A stretch of 64,000 nucleotides of DNA from Peromyscus leucopus (taxonomy: Eukaryota; Chordata; Mammalia; Rodentia; Cricetidae), in assembly GCF_004664715.2 (NCBI RefSeq), contig NC_051069.1:78452647-78516646 (forward strand), in the 5' to 3' direction. Within the stretch, counting starts at the first letter, position 1. Each line of letters begins with the position of its first letter. Of this stretch, positions 11,736 to 22,474 are shown in pieces. The notes beneath the pieces were generated by a model, which was not told the DNA's origin, did no database searches, and worked only from the letters and a program-made list of their open reading frames with translations. The position numbers were made by a program, and so were the translations under genes.

Positions 11736-11983
11736 GGTGACCAGCTCCATTCTTCAAATGAACAGTCTCAATTGCACTTGTTCTGTGGAATCATAGGAAA
11801 CACGACATGGAGTCTGACAATATTGAGAAAGTCAACATGTTTTGGTTTGTTTTTCTAGTTTCCCTATTTGAAAGTTTGAAATCAATGGCTGTGTCATGGG
11901 TTGCTATAAGGACTGAATGAGATAAAGTGTTGGTTATTGTGTCACCCAATATATTGTATACCTTAATAAAAATACTCTGACAT

Positions 11984-12310
11984 GGGCAAGCTAAGGGGGA
12001 AAGGTTATTTTGGCTCACAGTTAAACCTGGTGGGGAAGTCACATCAGCAGTAGCTCAAGCAGCTGGTTACATTGCATACTCAATCAAGAAGCAAAGAACA
12101 AATGAATGAATGTTTGTGCTCAGTTCACTCTCTCCTTTTTAATATGATACAGGATCCTAGGCCTGAGAATGCTGTTGCTCTCAAGGTACAGATCTTTCTA
12201 TCTCAATTAACCCAATACAGATAATCCCCCACAGGTATGCCCAGAGGCCCAGCATCCATATGATTCTAGATCTCATCAAGTTCACAAGTAAGATTAACCA
12301 TCACAATGGC
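11984..12310. mobile_element. Interspersed repeat, family not assigned
   Basis: Phrases such as TTTTGGCTCACAGTT, GTGCTCAGTTCACTCTC, CCCACAGGTATGCCCAGAGGC and ATTCTAGATCTCATCAAG are familiar from a common rodent interspersed repeat, but I cannot name the family. Part of it (12014-12140) recurs in degraded form at 10773-10865. Confidence 0.45.
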
Positions 12311-13641
12311 CGTCATTATAGGTAGGCTGCATGTATTCTCCATGTGATCTGTGAAGATCCATGCATTTGGAAGTCATCAGAGGCACATTTGTTGCTGAGA
12401 GAAACTGGAGGCACTAAACTATTTTCTCATCTTCCCACAGGTTTCTGGAATCACAACTTATAATTAATTAATGCACAGTGATATAGCTTGACCCAGATTC
12501 CCAAACTGGAATGTTTCAACTACAACTGAAAGAAAATGTGTAACTCTCATCTTCCAAGCAGACTTAGTTAGCATGCCTCCTCCCTCTGGACTTCAAGATT
12601 TCTTCAGAGATGAGTAAATATGTGTATTGAGCAAATATATGTGTATATGTACATATACAAGATACATACATACTCATTTATGTGACAAATATTTACTAAA
12701 TCCTGCTTTACACCACTTACTATGCTTAATGTTTCCCTGACTTGTCTCACTAAATCCCACATGAATTCGATGGGACAGACACATTATCTTGATGGACAAA
12801 TGAGGAAAAACTAAATTCTGAGTGGCTAGGTTATGGCTCGAATCATCCACCTAGTCATGCACCTCAAAAAAAAAAAAAAAATCAAGTTCCTTGATTCAAT
12901 ATATTTGCTCCTTGGGGGGACCACCTTCCTTCTCTAGGTTCTTCATAAAGTTGGGGCAGGGTTATTTATGGGTAGATGGAATCTGATCCTTAAGGAGTAA
13001 GTTATTATAGATGACAAAGGGTAATTCTTACGTTTTCTAGTCTCTCTACCAACCATCCAGCCCTCCCTGGGATCGAGTGACTGCCACTCTTCCCCTGCTC
13101 CAAGCAGGAGTCTGGGATGTATTTATTGCTCTTCACTTCGTGGACAAGCTCATTCATTCTATAGCTCTGGGATGCTGTCTCAATCCCAAATTCTGCTCTC
13201 AATTATTCCTTTGCTGCTATCCCATTCCAAGCCTGTATAGAACCAGTTTTCATCTCTTTTATTTTTATTATTGACACATGGTCTTGCTATATAGCCCAGA
13301 CTGACCTGAAACTCATGAACCTCCCGCAACATCTTCCCAGAAGCTGTGGGAATGATCCTCCTGGCCTAGCCTCTCACATGCTTGAATTACAGCCAAGAGC
13401 CACGGTGACCAGCTCCATTCTCTCAAATGAGCAGTCTCCATTGCACTTGTTCTGTTGGAATCATAGGGAACACGGGACATGGAGTCTGACAATATTGAGA
13501 AAGTAACTGTTTTGGTTTGTTTTTCTAGTTTCCCTATCTGAAAGTTTGAAATCAATGGCTGTGTCATGGGTTGCTATAAGGACTGAATGAGATAAAGTGT
13601 GGTGGTATTGTGTCCCCCAATATATTGTATACCTTAATAAA
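11990..13641. repeat. Tandem duplication, right (intact) copy
   Basis: The clean counterpart of 10773-11970. It includes the first 33 bp of the LTR-like element at 13609. The left copy also contains those bases and then departs after CCTTAATAAA (11961-11970). The duplication breakpoint therefore lies inside that element, not at its edge. Confidence 0.85.
13258..13410 (-). mobile_element. Degenerate B1/B4-like SINE (right duplicate)
   Basis: TGGTCTTGCTATATAGCCC, CTGACCTGAAACTCATGAAC and CATGCTTGAATTACAGCC are minus-strand B1-like landmarks. The element is very diverged, and the family call is tentative. Confidence 0.45.
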
Positions 13642-14092
13642 CTTATCTGGGGTCAGAGAACAGAACAGCCGCTAGATAGACATAGAGGCCAGAAAATGGT
13701 GGCGCACACACCTTTAATCTTAGCATTCTGGAGGCAGAGATCCATCCGGATCTCTGTGAGTTCAAAGCCACACTTTGAAAGAGCCAGGCATGGGGACACA
13801 CATGTTTAATCCCAGGAAGTGATGGCAGGAAGCAGAAAGTTATATAAGACATGAAAACCAAGAACTAGAGTCTGTTAAGCTCTTAGGTTTTTGAGCAGCA
13901 GCTCAGCTGAGATCCATTCAGATGAGGACACAGAGGCTTCCAGTTTGAGGAAACAAGAACAGCTGAGGATTGGCAAGGTGAAGTTGGCTATGGCTGGTTC
14001 TGTTTCTCTGATCTTTCAGCATTCACCCCAATACCTGGCTCCAGGTTTCCAGGTTTGTTTTTATTAATAAGACCTTTAAGATTCGTGCTACA
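13609..14092 (+). mobile_element. LTR-like element containing two B1-like segments
   Basis: It begins TGTGTCCCCCAATATATTG and ends GATTCGTGCTACA. Inside are two B1-type phrases (GGCGCACACACCTTTAATC near 13703, and GGGGACACACATGTTTAATCC near 13791) and the second is followed by GAAGTGATGGCAGG, which is not B1. A region near the end has AGACCTTTAAGATTCG. I recall this as a recurrent composite rodent element with TG...CA ends. No matching 6-bp target duplication was found, so the LTR call is provisional. Confidence 0.6.
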
Positions 14093-14220
14093 ATTAAGTA
14101 TACTACACACAGTAGTCATTCCACAATGCCATTTCCTCATCTAGCACACACCTCTAAAGAAGTATACCAAATGGTAACATTTGAAGTGCATTGTCCTTTC
14201 TCCTTAACGCTCTATATTTA

Positions 14221-14222
<2 letters not shown>

Positions 14223-14287
<65 letters not shown>
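14223..14287. repeat. (GT)n microsatellite
   Basis: 65 bp of GT with one GTAT interruption, at the A/T-rich tail side of a minus-strand B3. Confidence 0.98.
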
Positions 14288-14566
14288 GTGTATGTGAAGG
14301 TGTGTGCAGAGCTCAGAGGAGGACAGACAACTGGTGTTAGGCTTTATCACCCTCCACTTTATAACTTTTACACAGGGTCTCTCACTAATCCTGGAGCTAT
14401 TCTGCAGACTGCAAAACCCAGAGTCTTCTGTCTCCACTGAGCACAGCAGTGGTGTTACAGGTATGTATGGCCATGCCCATCTTTTTGCCTGGCTGCTGAA
14501 ATCCAAACTCAGCTCTTCGTGCTTGCATCGCAAGCATTCTTACCCATTGAGCCACATCTCCAGTCT
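14288..14566 (-). mobile_element. B3-like SINE
   Basis: On the minus strand it starts at the complement of GCCACATCTCCAG, a SINE head reading CTGGAGATGTGGC, followed by the complement of CAAGCATTCTTACCCATTG. The tail merges with the GT tract, and GCAGAGCTCAGAGGAGGACA on the plus strand is the usual 3' region. The sequence is diverged. Confidence 0.7.
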
Positions 14567-15245
14567 GCTACCTTTAAATGTTTAACTTCAAATTTTGTGA
14601 GTTTGGTAAGTTATGAGTCTTTCAAATTTCTCTTTCAAATCCAATCCTCACTACTCCAGTGTGATTTATTAAACTTTCCTTCCATGTTGCTTAGTGATAG
14701 ATACATCACAGTCTTCCATGTAATTTGATACAATTCTTGGCCCGATCTTTTTGTATCTGCACTCCAGCTGATTTTATTCATTTTATACCAAACAGGTAAA
14801 TCCTCAAATCCTCCTTATCTCTGCTTTCTCTACACCCAACCAAAACTGCTTCTTAGCCTTGGCCATTTATCTTCCAGCTATACTATTCATGAAGTTTTAA
14901 GACAGATTTGAACACTTTAGATTAGGAATGGCTGGCTGCATAGAAGATGGAAGGCTGGCACTTTCAGGGAACTTGTATCTAAGTCCCACAAGGAAAGAGT
15001 AGGGAAGGAGGGAGAGAGATTAACACCTCCTGGCTCTTTAATACTCCCTCACTGATAAATCAGAGGAAGAAGATATAAAAATGACTGACATCCCCTGTCA
15101 AGCTCGCCTACATTGAAAGTCATAAGGAGCATTCTAAAAATTGGCTTAGTGGTTGGAAAATTCAAGGAGAATCCCAAGAACCCTGGAACCCACGCTGATG
15201 TCCAGTCTTCCATTCCACTGGCCTTTAAGATGCTTGAAGAATCTA
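14567..15245. other. Unassigned sequence
   Basis: No repeat or gene is recognised. The sequence is AT-rich and pyrimidine-rich. Confidence 0.4.
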
Positions 15246-15247
15246 GC

Positions 15248-15402
15248 GATTCTCAAAGTGGAATCCCTAGCCAAGAGTGCCAACAGCCCTGGGAGCCTGC
15301 TGGCAATGTGTTTGGGCCCCATTCCAGCTGACTGAATCAGAAACCCTGGGCATGGGGCACACTGACCTGGGTTTTAATAAGTTTACAATTTGACAACCAC
15401 TG
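15248..15402 (+). mobile_element. MER5A-like hAT-Charlie MITE
   Basis: GATTCTCAAAGTGGAATCCC, then CTGAATCAGAAACCCTGGG, then GTTTTAATAAG and a terminal TTTGACAACCACTGG follow the MER5A order. It is an ancient eutherian DNA transposon with no coding capacity, about 155 bp. Confidence 0.85.
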
Positions 15403-15671
15403 GACCAAAGGAGTATATATTTATTTAAAGACTACCTCTGCTTGATTTTTCAGATGTGCTGGTCACCTGGTCAGCCCCTGAGTGGCAAGGTGCAGGACAT
15501 GACAATCATGTAGTAGCCACAAAGCCAAGGACACTGCTGCACCATGTGCACCCTGTGAAATCATAAGAGAAGAAGCCATGTTTCCACTGTTCTTTTATTC
15601 CTACATACTAACCAAATATAAATCTGTTTACTTTGATCTCCTGGAGGACTCAAAGACACTAGAGTGCCGGA
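15403..15671. other. Unassigned sequence
   Basis: Nothing recognised. Confidence 0.4.
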
Positions 15672-15957
15672 AGAGGACTCATGGGTAAACTACTTACCCT
15701 ACATGTGTGAGGACCAGCATTGGGATCTCCAGAGCTTGTGGAAAAACCTGGTGGAGCCCTGGGGAACAAAGACTGTGGACCCTTGGCGCTAGCTGCCTAT
15801 GCAGTCGAGCCAAAATGGTAAGCTTCAGGTTCAATGAGAGACCCTGCCTCAGAAAGGAAGGTGATGAGGAGATCATGGAAAGACGTCCTGACTGACTTCT
15901 GCCTCCGCACATCTCAAAACAGCAAAATGGACATGCACATACACACACTTTTTAAAA
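15672..15957 (+). mobile_element. B3-like SINE, degenerate
   Basis: It contains ATGTGTGAGGACCAGCATTGG (read as the B-box region), CAGGTTCAATGAGAGACCCTG and a tail with GGACATGCACATACACACAC. The B3 order is retained with a diverged head. Confidence 0.75.
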
Positions 15958-16636
15958 GCACTGTGGCTTTCCCAGCCTGGATCACAAGCGTCCTGGGTTG
16001 ACATTCTGAAGCAGCTATCCCTTCTTGCCATGATGAGTGGGGTTTCTTCCATGGTACCTTCCCCCACTGATTCTGCCTGGCAGTTATTGAGTATCCTGAA
16101 CATGCATTGGTCAGTGGTCACTTTTCTAGCCACTTTATTTCTTGTCTTTGTAGGTGATCTGTATCTTCTTAAAGAAGGACTCCAAGTGCTGCCGACTCTT
16201 TGTCCTAACATTTGTTATGTGCAGCTCTTTCTGCTTCAGAAGAAAACTGGAAATATGAGCTTTGACAAAGCCTGGTGGACTAAAGGACATTTGAGGGGCC
16301 AGGATTTTTCTGGAATAGTCTTCCCATCTGTCCACCTGCCTGATGTCTGCTCGGCCTTGCATATTCACCTAACAAGAAGCCTTTTGTTGTTTGTTTGAGT
16401 GTAGTCTCTAAATAACTAGCCACTTCCCCAGCACCACAGTTTGAATAACCCATTCTTGCTGGGAAATAAAAAGGCTTCATCATGTCATCTTAATTAAATA
16501 TTCAACTCCCAGATGTCCTTGAATTCACTTTTGGAGTCTCCATTCTCTCACATTAATCTCTTCATTTAATTCTGCCCTAGAATTGTAGCATAGTTAAATA
16601 TCTGTAAGCTTACAAAACACTTTGCATTGTTTTGGG
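15958..16636. other. Unassigned sequence
   Basis: No confident repeat or gene. The plus-strand frame of 122 residues at 16030-16398 contains a hydrophobic patch but has overlapping minus-strand frames and no recognised motif. Confidence 0.4.
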
Positions 16637-16815
16637 TTTTTTTTGTGTGTATGTGTGCAGAGTGATGGCAGACAGATTCAGTGTCTCACTGGGTAGCTCC
16701 GACTAGCCTAGAATCCAGAATTTGCTATATAGACTAGGTCAATCTTAAGCAGGTGAACCCTCCTGCCTCTACCTCCTGACTGGTGCCATGAGTATGGGCC
16801 ACTATGTCTGGCTGC
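16637..16815 (-). mobile_element. B1-like SINE, old
   Basis: A T-rich run, then CAGTGTCTCACTGGGTAGC, CTAGCCTAGAATCCAG, CCTCCTGCCTCTACCTCC and ATGAGTATGGGCCACTATG give a minus-strand B1 body with heavy divergence. Confidence 0.75.
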
Positions 16816-18010
16816 TTTATGGGTTTCAAACATTGTTTTTAATACCTAATAGAAGCATATTTACATTCATTGTTCTTCTTTTTCAGATGTTTTTTCTGGT
16901 TCTAACCTTAACAGAATGTATCAAATAAAATTCATGTTGGGCCAGCAAGATAACAAAAGCCATGGTGGAGAAGAGAACCAGCTCCTCGGGGTTTCCTCTG
17001 ACCTCCTTACACGCATGCTGTCCCTCCTCCACACACAAAGAAATGCTAACCATAACAAATAAATCATTTCTGAGCTCAGTTTGAATTTTATTTAACAAAG
17101 TCCAGAAAGAAATTCTTACTGACACGGATATTCTAAAGCAGAAGTGTCCAATCAAAATGTAATGACATCTGTTCCTATCAAACATAGGATCTACATTCTA
17201 AAGTCTAGGAACAAGAGAGAGGGGAAATTGATTTTAATAGTATATTATATTTTGTATACTTACAATCAGTTCAAGGTGTAACCAATGAAAACATACTGAC
17301 AAAACATTTCACACTCTTTCCTTATGCTCTATCTTAGAAAACCACTGTTTATCCTCATAGCAACTTCAGTCCAGACAGACCCAGTTTCCAGTGCTCCATA
17401 AGGCTAATCACTGCCGTACCAAGCGGCTCAGCTTTAGAGGTTCAGCTTTATATCCTTCCTTAAAACAAAGTTGTTTAAAGATAATTTTGGGCTTTTCATT
17501 ACTGCTTTTATCTTTATTTTTATAGTTTTGTTGCATTAAGAGCTTGAAATATTATTTGAACCAGTTCCTTTTTGTGTTTTGTTTCATTTTGTTTGATAGG
17601 TTAGTATTTCTCTTGACCATCAGCTTTATGGTTTTTAAATGAAAGTTCTAGAGGCTCTTGAAAAGGCGTGGGTTTTCTGACTTTTAGGTCCGTGTTCACT
17701 TTATCACCCACAATGCCTGTGTTCACTTAGGAAAGGAGACTTGCCGGGGTGCCATAGTAAGACAAGCTAATGGTTTCTCCTGCTGGTTTATGTCTAGTCC
17801 TTTCCCTTCTAGTTCTTCAGTGGATTTTTCACTTTTTCTTTGCACTACAGTTTTAATGACAAAAGAGCTGTACCTTGGCCACTGTACACTTTTTCTTCAT
17901 AAAGTTCTGCTTTTATCTTTCTTGTCTGAATTAAGCTTTTATTTACATTTAAATGATATTTTCTGATTTTGTTCATAGTTTTCTGATATGAACACAGAGC
18001 CTTAAATATT
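16816..18010. other. Unassigned AT-rich sequence
   Basis: No family is recognised. 17460-18000 is T-rich and could be an old LINE fragment, but I could not match it. Confidence 0.35.
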
Positions 18011-18177
18011 TTTATTCATTTTTTGAAATTTTCATACATGTATTTTGATGATATCCACGCCCACTCCTTCCCCTAGACTCTTTCTAGATTCAACCTCACT
18101 TCCTATCCACTCCAAACTTCTTGTCCTCATTTTTTGAATAATCCATCAACTCCAATATGTAATGGCTTTATACATAA

Positions 18178-18221
<44 letters not shown>

Positions 18222-18490
18222 ATAGATATAGATATATTCCTGGGTGTAGGGCCAGCATGCAGCATGGTTGGCCTATATAAGGAGCCATACCCTTAGAGAA
18301 CTGACTCTCTAGAAGCCACCAATTTTTCATAGCTCTTCAGTTAAGGTTGGGGGTTCATGAATCCCTTCCCACTCCATGCTAGAACATTGACTGGCTTGAT
18401 CATGTGCAGGTCTTGTGCGGGCAACCACAGTACTGCTAAGTTCGTGAATACAGTGATCCTGTCATCCTCTATGACAGCCTTTGTAAGATG
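18011..18490. mobile_element. L1 (Lx-type) fragment, interrupted by TG microsatellite
   Basis: TTTCATACATGTATTTTGATG, AATAATCCATCAACTCCAAT, GGAGCCATACCCTTAGAGA, CTGACTCTCTAGAAGCC and GTGCAGGTCTTGTGCGGGC follow a rodent L1 3' region that I recognise. A (TG)n tract expanded inside it. The orientation was not settled. Confidence 0.7.
18179..18219. repeat. (TG)n microsatellite
   Basis: About 41 bp of pure TG inside the L1 fragment, with ACATAGATATAGATATA after it. Confidence 0.97.
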
Positions 18491-20269
18491 AGTTTTGAAA
18501 GCAGCATATAGTTAATTTTTTCTTACTTGACTGATGAACACTATTTAAACAACCAATTAAACACAAAAACTATGATCTTAGAAAAACAAAATTATTCTTT
18601 CCCTCAGTAAATACAATTTATCTGCAAGAATGCCATCTTAGTACCACTGATCACACAGAGGGCTGGGTAGAGTGCTTCTGCCATGTGTATGATGTTTCAC
18701 TGTCCCCATGCCAGAGAAATCCTCACCTAGACCTTTGGTTGTAATGACCAAGAATGTCTCAGACAGTGCCAAACATTGCATGGGGGACAACATCTCTCCC
18801 ATTGAGAATACTGTTCTAAAAAGATCATTCCATACCTTCTTCCCAGGCTCCCCAAAGACCTATTCCTACTGGTTCCTGCCAAACAGAGGTTTCAGAGTGA
18901 GATGTGTGCCAATGGGTTGCCTCACAGCAGTAAAGAAAGTCTCTGCTTCTGCTAGAAACTTACATCGTCCATGACACTTTTCAAATTCCAGGCGGGAGGT
19001 TGTAATTCTCCATTTATTTGAATACTATCAATTTATTCCTTGCTGCTGTGTCTTCTGCTCCAGTTTCTTTCACATTTTGGGAGAGGGGTTTTCTGTACCT
19101 TACGTGCTGTCATTTTTCCATTGTCTGCTCCCTCAGCCCCAGCTCAGAGTTCTCTTCCCTGCCTGTCTGACACAATGATGTCAGGCTACAGAAAGATTAT
19201 AATTAAATGCATAGTCAGCTCTGATCAGATGACATTAAACAGAGGTGCCTGGAACAGAGAAGAGTGTTCTCTAAAGGGAGAAATATTTTTGCATGAATAT
19301 TTTGGTATTTGTTAATGTGCTAGAGTTCATAGGGAGGTGTAGGAGGTGCTGAATAGAAATCCAATTTGTAGTGATTATTTCCAAATTAGGACTAGCATAG
19401 AAACCTATGAAGAGTGGGAGGTAACGTCTTTTGCTCACAGAAGAGGGTTTAAAGGTACTGGGGAGAATGAAAAAACTCTACCTAAATGTTCTTGTCACAA
19501 GAATTGTGGAAGAGTGGGTAAGTCCCCTAAGGGTTGAGACATGAGTTCTAATGGAAGCTGAAACAGCAGTGGACAGTCCTTACCTCTGACCTTGTGAGCA
19601 TCCCTTCACTGTGTCCGATAGCCAAAAGTTTGCACATGGATTTCATAAAGTTAAAATTTCAAGAAAAATGTGTGTAAGATCTTAATAGAAGGTTTTGTGA
19701 TGGGATTCTTACATAGATAGAAAATTCAAGCTAGCTGGATGACTTGCAGTGAACTCTTATGTCATTCCACAGATAACTGTAGAGTACCTGTGGGCTTTTA
19801 AATATAACCTGTGATATAAATAGATGCTCCACGCTATGTACCATAGAATTTCACAAACCATTGCAGGCAATGAAAAAATAGTTTCAGCCACAGTGGCAAA
19901 GCAATGCCATCGGGGCCATGACAGAAAACAGGTTGACTGTCCAAAGGCAGACGGCTAATCCTGGGAGGCAATGGGGCAGAGAATTAAGTCAAAGAAGGCA
20001 TCTTGGAAGAATTAGGGGTAGGCCAAGTCTAAGTAGATAGATAGTAGCTAGCCTGGTGAAGAGGCTGAGACTTGCAACAGACTCATGGGTGCAGAAGTAA
20101 CAAAAGCAGTGGATTCTTATTAAACCATCAAGCCCAAGACTGGCCAGGAAAGGGCCATGGTTGCCCTTTATCAAACCTTAGTATTTAATTGTATTTGGTG
20201 ATCAGGACCCACTGGCTACACCTTGTTTGCAGCATCTTGTTTTTCTTTTCTCTGTGGCTTCCCAAACTG
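18491..20269. other. Repeat-poor unassigned sequence
   Basis: About 1.8 kb without a recognised repeat or gene. Open frames are at most 91 residues. Confidence 0.45.
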
Positions 20270-20275
20270 GCAACA

Positions 20276-20645
20276 TGCTGTGGGATGGTCTTTCTGTATG
20301 CTGTGAATATATGTTACTGCCATTGGTTAATAAAGAAGCTGCTTTGGCCTATGGCAAGATAGGAGACAGCCCCACGGGAAATCCAAGAGAGATACAGGGA
20401 GAAAAAAGTCGGAGTCAGTAGAGACACTGTGTGCCTCTGCCTGAGAAGCAAGATGTAATGGAACTCAGGTAAAGCCATGAGACACGTGGCAATATATAGA
20501 TTAATAGAAATGGGTTAATTTAAGATGAGTGAGCTAGTTACTAATAAGCCTGAGCCATAGACCAAACAGCTTGTAATTAATATAAGCCTCTGTATGTTTA
20601 TTTGCGACCCAATGGCTGCTGGACACAAGAGAACTTCCGTCTACA
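20276..20645 (+). mobile_element. Solo LTR, ERVK-like, 370 bp, 6-bp TSD GCAACA
   Basis: It begins TGCTGTGGGATGGTC and ends CTTCCGTCTACA. GCAACA flanks it exactly at 20270-20275 and 20646-20651. Internal landmarks are ATTGGTTAATAAAGAAGCTG, ATAGAAATGGGTTAATTTAAG and AATATAAGCCTCTGTATG. It is related to, but distinct from, the LTR at 48679: it shares the start and the AGAAATGGGTTAATTTAAGAT block but has a different 3' end. No internal sequence is attached. Confidence 0.85.
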
Positions 20646-20651
20646 GCAACA

Positions 20652-21109
20652 CTTTCATAGTTATCCTCCATGGTAGTTTCTCTGACTCCGCCTCTTTTTT
20701 TGATCCTTCTCTTTTCTTTCTAAATATTGTACCCAGGTTCAGTCATTGGCCTCTACCTCTTCCTTCTTTCTCTATTCATTAACAGCGTTCAATACCACCT
20801 GTTTGCTTCACAAGTCCATCTCTCAAATCTATTCTTTTCTATATCTATTCAGCTCATAATCCCCATCTCTAATTTGATATATGTATCTGAATTGCCCAGT
20901 TTCGTGTAACAAAGATCCAAACAAACTTTTAAAGGACAGAAGCTCATATACAACTCATTTGTAGCTGATATGATGACCTCAAAGTTATTTGAATTGAATC
21001 AGATTGTCGTGTTAGCTTTCAATAAATTTATATAATGTGATCCCATTCTCATGATCCAAGATAGAGTGCCTCAAATTCTCAATAACAGTGTTCTTAGCAG
21101 TTGATAAAA
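20652..21109. other. Unassigned, pyrimidine-rich sequence
   Basis: No repeat or gene is recognised. Confidence 0.4.
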
Positions 21110-21590
21110 GGATGCATGCACAATCATTGCAGACAGGTTTTGCCCTTTCCCTTGCTAAACTGTTGGATTACATTCCTAAAGCTAGCCCCCAAAGCCTGTT
21201 CCCTTACTTAGCCACTGACTCATTCCTAAGACTGATCACAAAGGTCCAACTACCAAAACACAAAGGTCCAGCAATCAAAATACATTATTAGCTACACTGG
21301 CTAACCTGTCCAATCAGGACTTACCAACTCACCCTGCTCACCATAGCACAGACTTCCCCTTTTCTCCTTAAAACCCACTGGTGTTAAAAAAAAAACAAAA
21401 AACAAAAACACCTGCTGTTTTTTGTCTCCTTTTGCCTGATCCAGCGGCACCACCCCCACCTCCTACTCCCACTCCCCAACCCCCATCCCATCCCCCCCAT
21501 CTCCTCCATGCACTTGTCCCTCTGGGTTAATAAATCTTCGTGCTAAGAATTTGGTGTCTGGATGTGTTCTGAGCCAACTCCCCTACAGAC
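21110..21590 (+). mobile_element. ERV LTR, probably class I, 480 bp
   Basis: CTAGCCCCCAAAGCCTGTTCC, a CTCCTTAAAACCC TATA-like region, GGTTAATAAATCTTCGTGC with a polyadenylation signal, and GGTGTCTGGATGTGTTCTG in U5 resemble gammaretroviral-type LTR layout. An A-rich patch at 21387-21410 and a C-rich patch at 21450-21500 interrupt it. Neither end was fixed by a target duplication. Confidence 0.6.
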
Positions 21591-22138
21591 AGATAATGAA
21601 TGGGGCTGTTACAAGTTACATTTCTCAAGAACAGACTTGGAGATAAATATTTGCATGAATGAGGTTTGTTAGACTGTGTTGTTGAGTTCGGCATCTGCAG
21701 GTGAGTGAAGGAAGTAGAATGACTTGACAGAAGTTGGGTTGTGATGCACTAAAACCAGACCTCAGCCAATTATGTGAAGAAAAGAATGGCAGGTAGCCCT
21801 CAAGAGTGTCTCATGTTGGGCCAAGGTGAGCAGACCTTTTAATCTTCATGTGACCCAGTCATGAGATGTAGACTGTACCACCAAGGTCCAGAACTTTGAG
21901 ATGGCTCTCCAGTCCGAGGACAATCTCTGTAAAGAGAGACGCAGCTGAAAAGTGTGAGCCTGCAACATTCCCTGTAGCCAAAAATGAAGTGCTTCAAGCC
22001 CGAAGCTGGGAGAAGTCTGGGTGGTGACCAAGAGAATCCAGGACAGTCCACTTCCTGTGCCACAGATCCACATGCTTGACTGAACTTTTGGGAACAGTCC
22101 CTTGAAGGGGTCTCCTTTTCTCTTTTAAAAACAAATTA
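21591..22138. other. Unassigned sequence
   Basis: Nothing recognised with confidence. Confidence 0.4.
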
Positions 22139-22474
22139 GGAGCTGGGGAGGTGGCTCAGTTGGCAAAGTGCCTACCACGAAAGCACTGGGACCTGAGTTT
22201 GGGTCCCCAGATCCCACGTGAAAAGTCAGGCATGGTGACATATGCTTGTAACCCCAACCTTCGGCAGGAGAACAGCAAGCCAGGCAGATCCCTGAAGCTC
22301 AATAGCCAACTGGCCTAGTCAAATTGAATTTCTGATTCAATGAGTAGCATCATCTCGAAAAGAAATGTGGTGACTGATAGAGGAAAGGCATGTGACATCA
22401 GTCTCTGGCCTCCACATGAATGCACACATGCATACACATGCGCACACACCATGCACATACAAATGAATAAAAAA
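22139..22474 (+). mobile_element. B3 SINE
   Basis: The head GAGCTGGGGAGGTGGCTCAG, then CACTGGGACCTGAGTTTGG (B box), GTCAGGCATGGTGACATATG, GACATCAGTCTCTGGCCTCC and a CACA-rich tail ending in AATGAATAAAAAAG. It is full length and moderately diverged. Confidence 0.9.

Larger units (their letters stand above)
10773..11970. repeat. Tandem duplication, left (degraded) copy
   Basis: 10994-11970 aligns end to end with 12577-13641, and 10773-10865 aligns with about 12014-12140. Differences are mainly single-base losses in this copy (for example AAATCCGCTTT versus AAATCCTGCTTT, and GAATCGATGGG versus GAATTCGATGGG), plus a garbled stretch at about 11440-11535. About 320 bp between the two aligned blocks is missing or replaced by T-rich sequence. 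The pattern is indel-dominated, more like uncorrected sequence than normal divergence. Confidence 0.85.
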
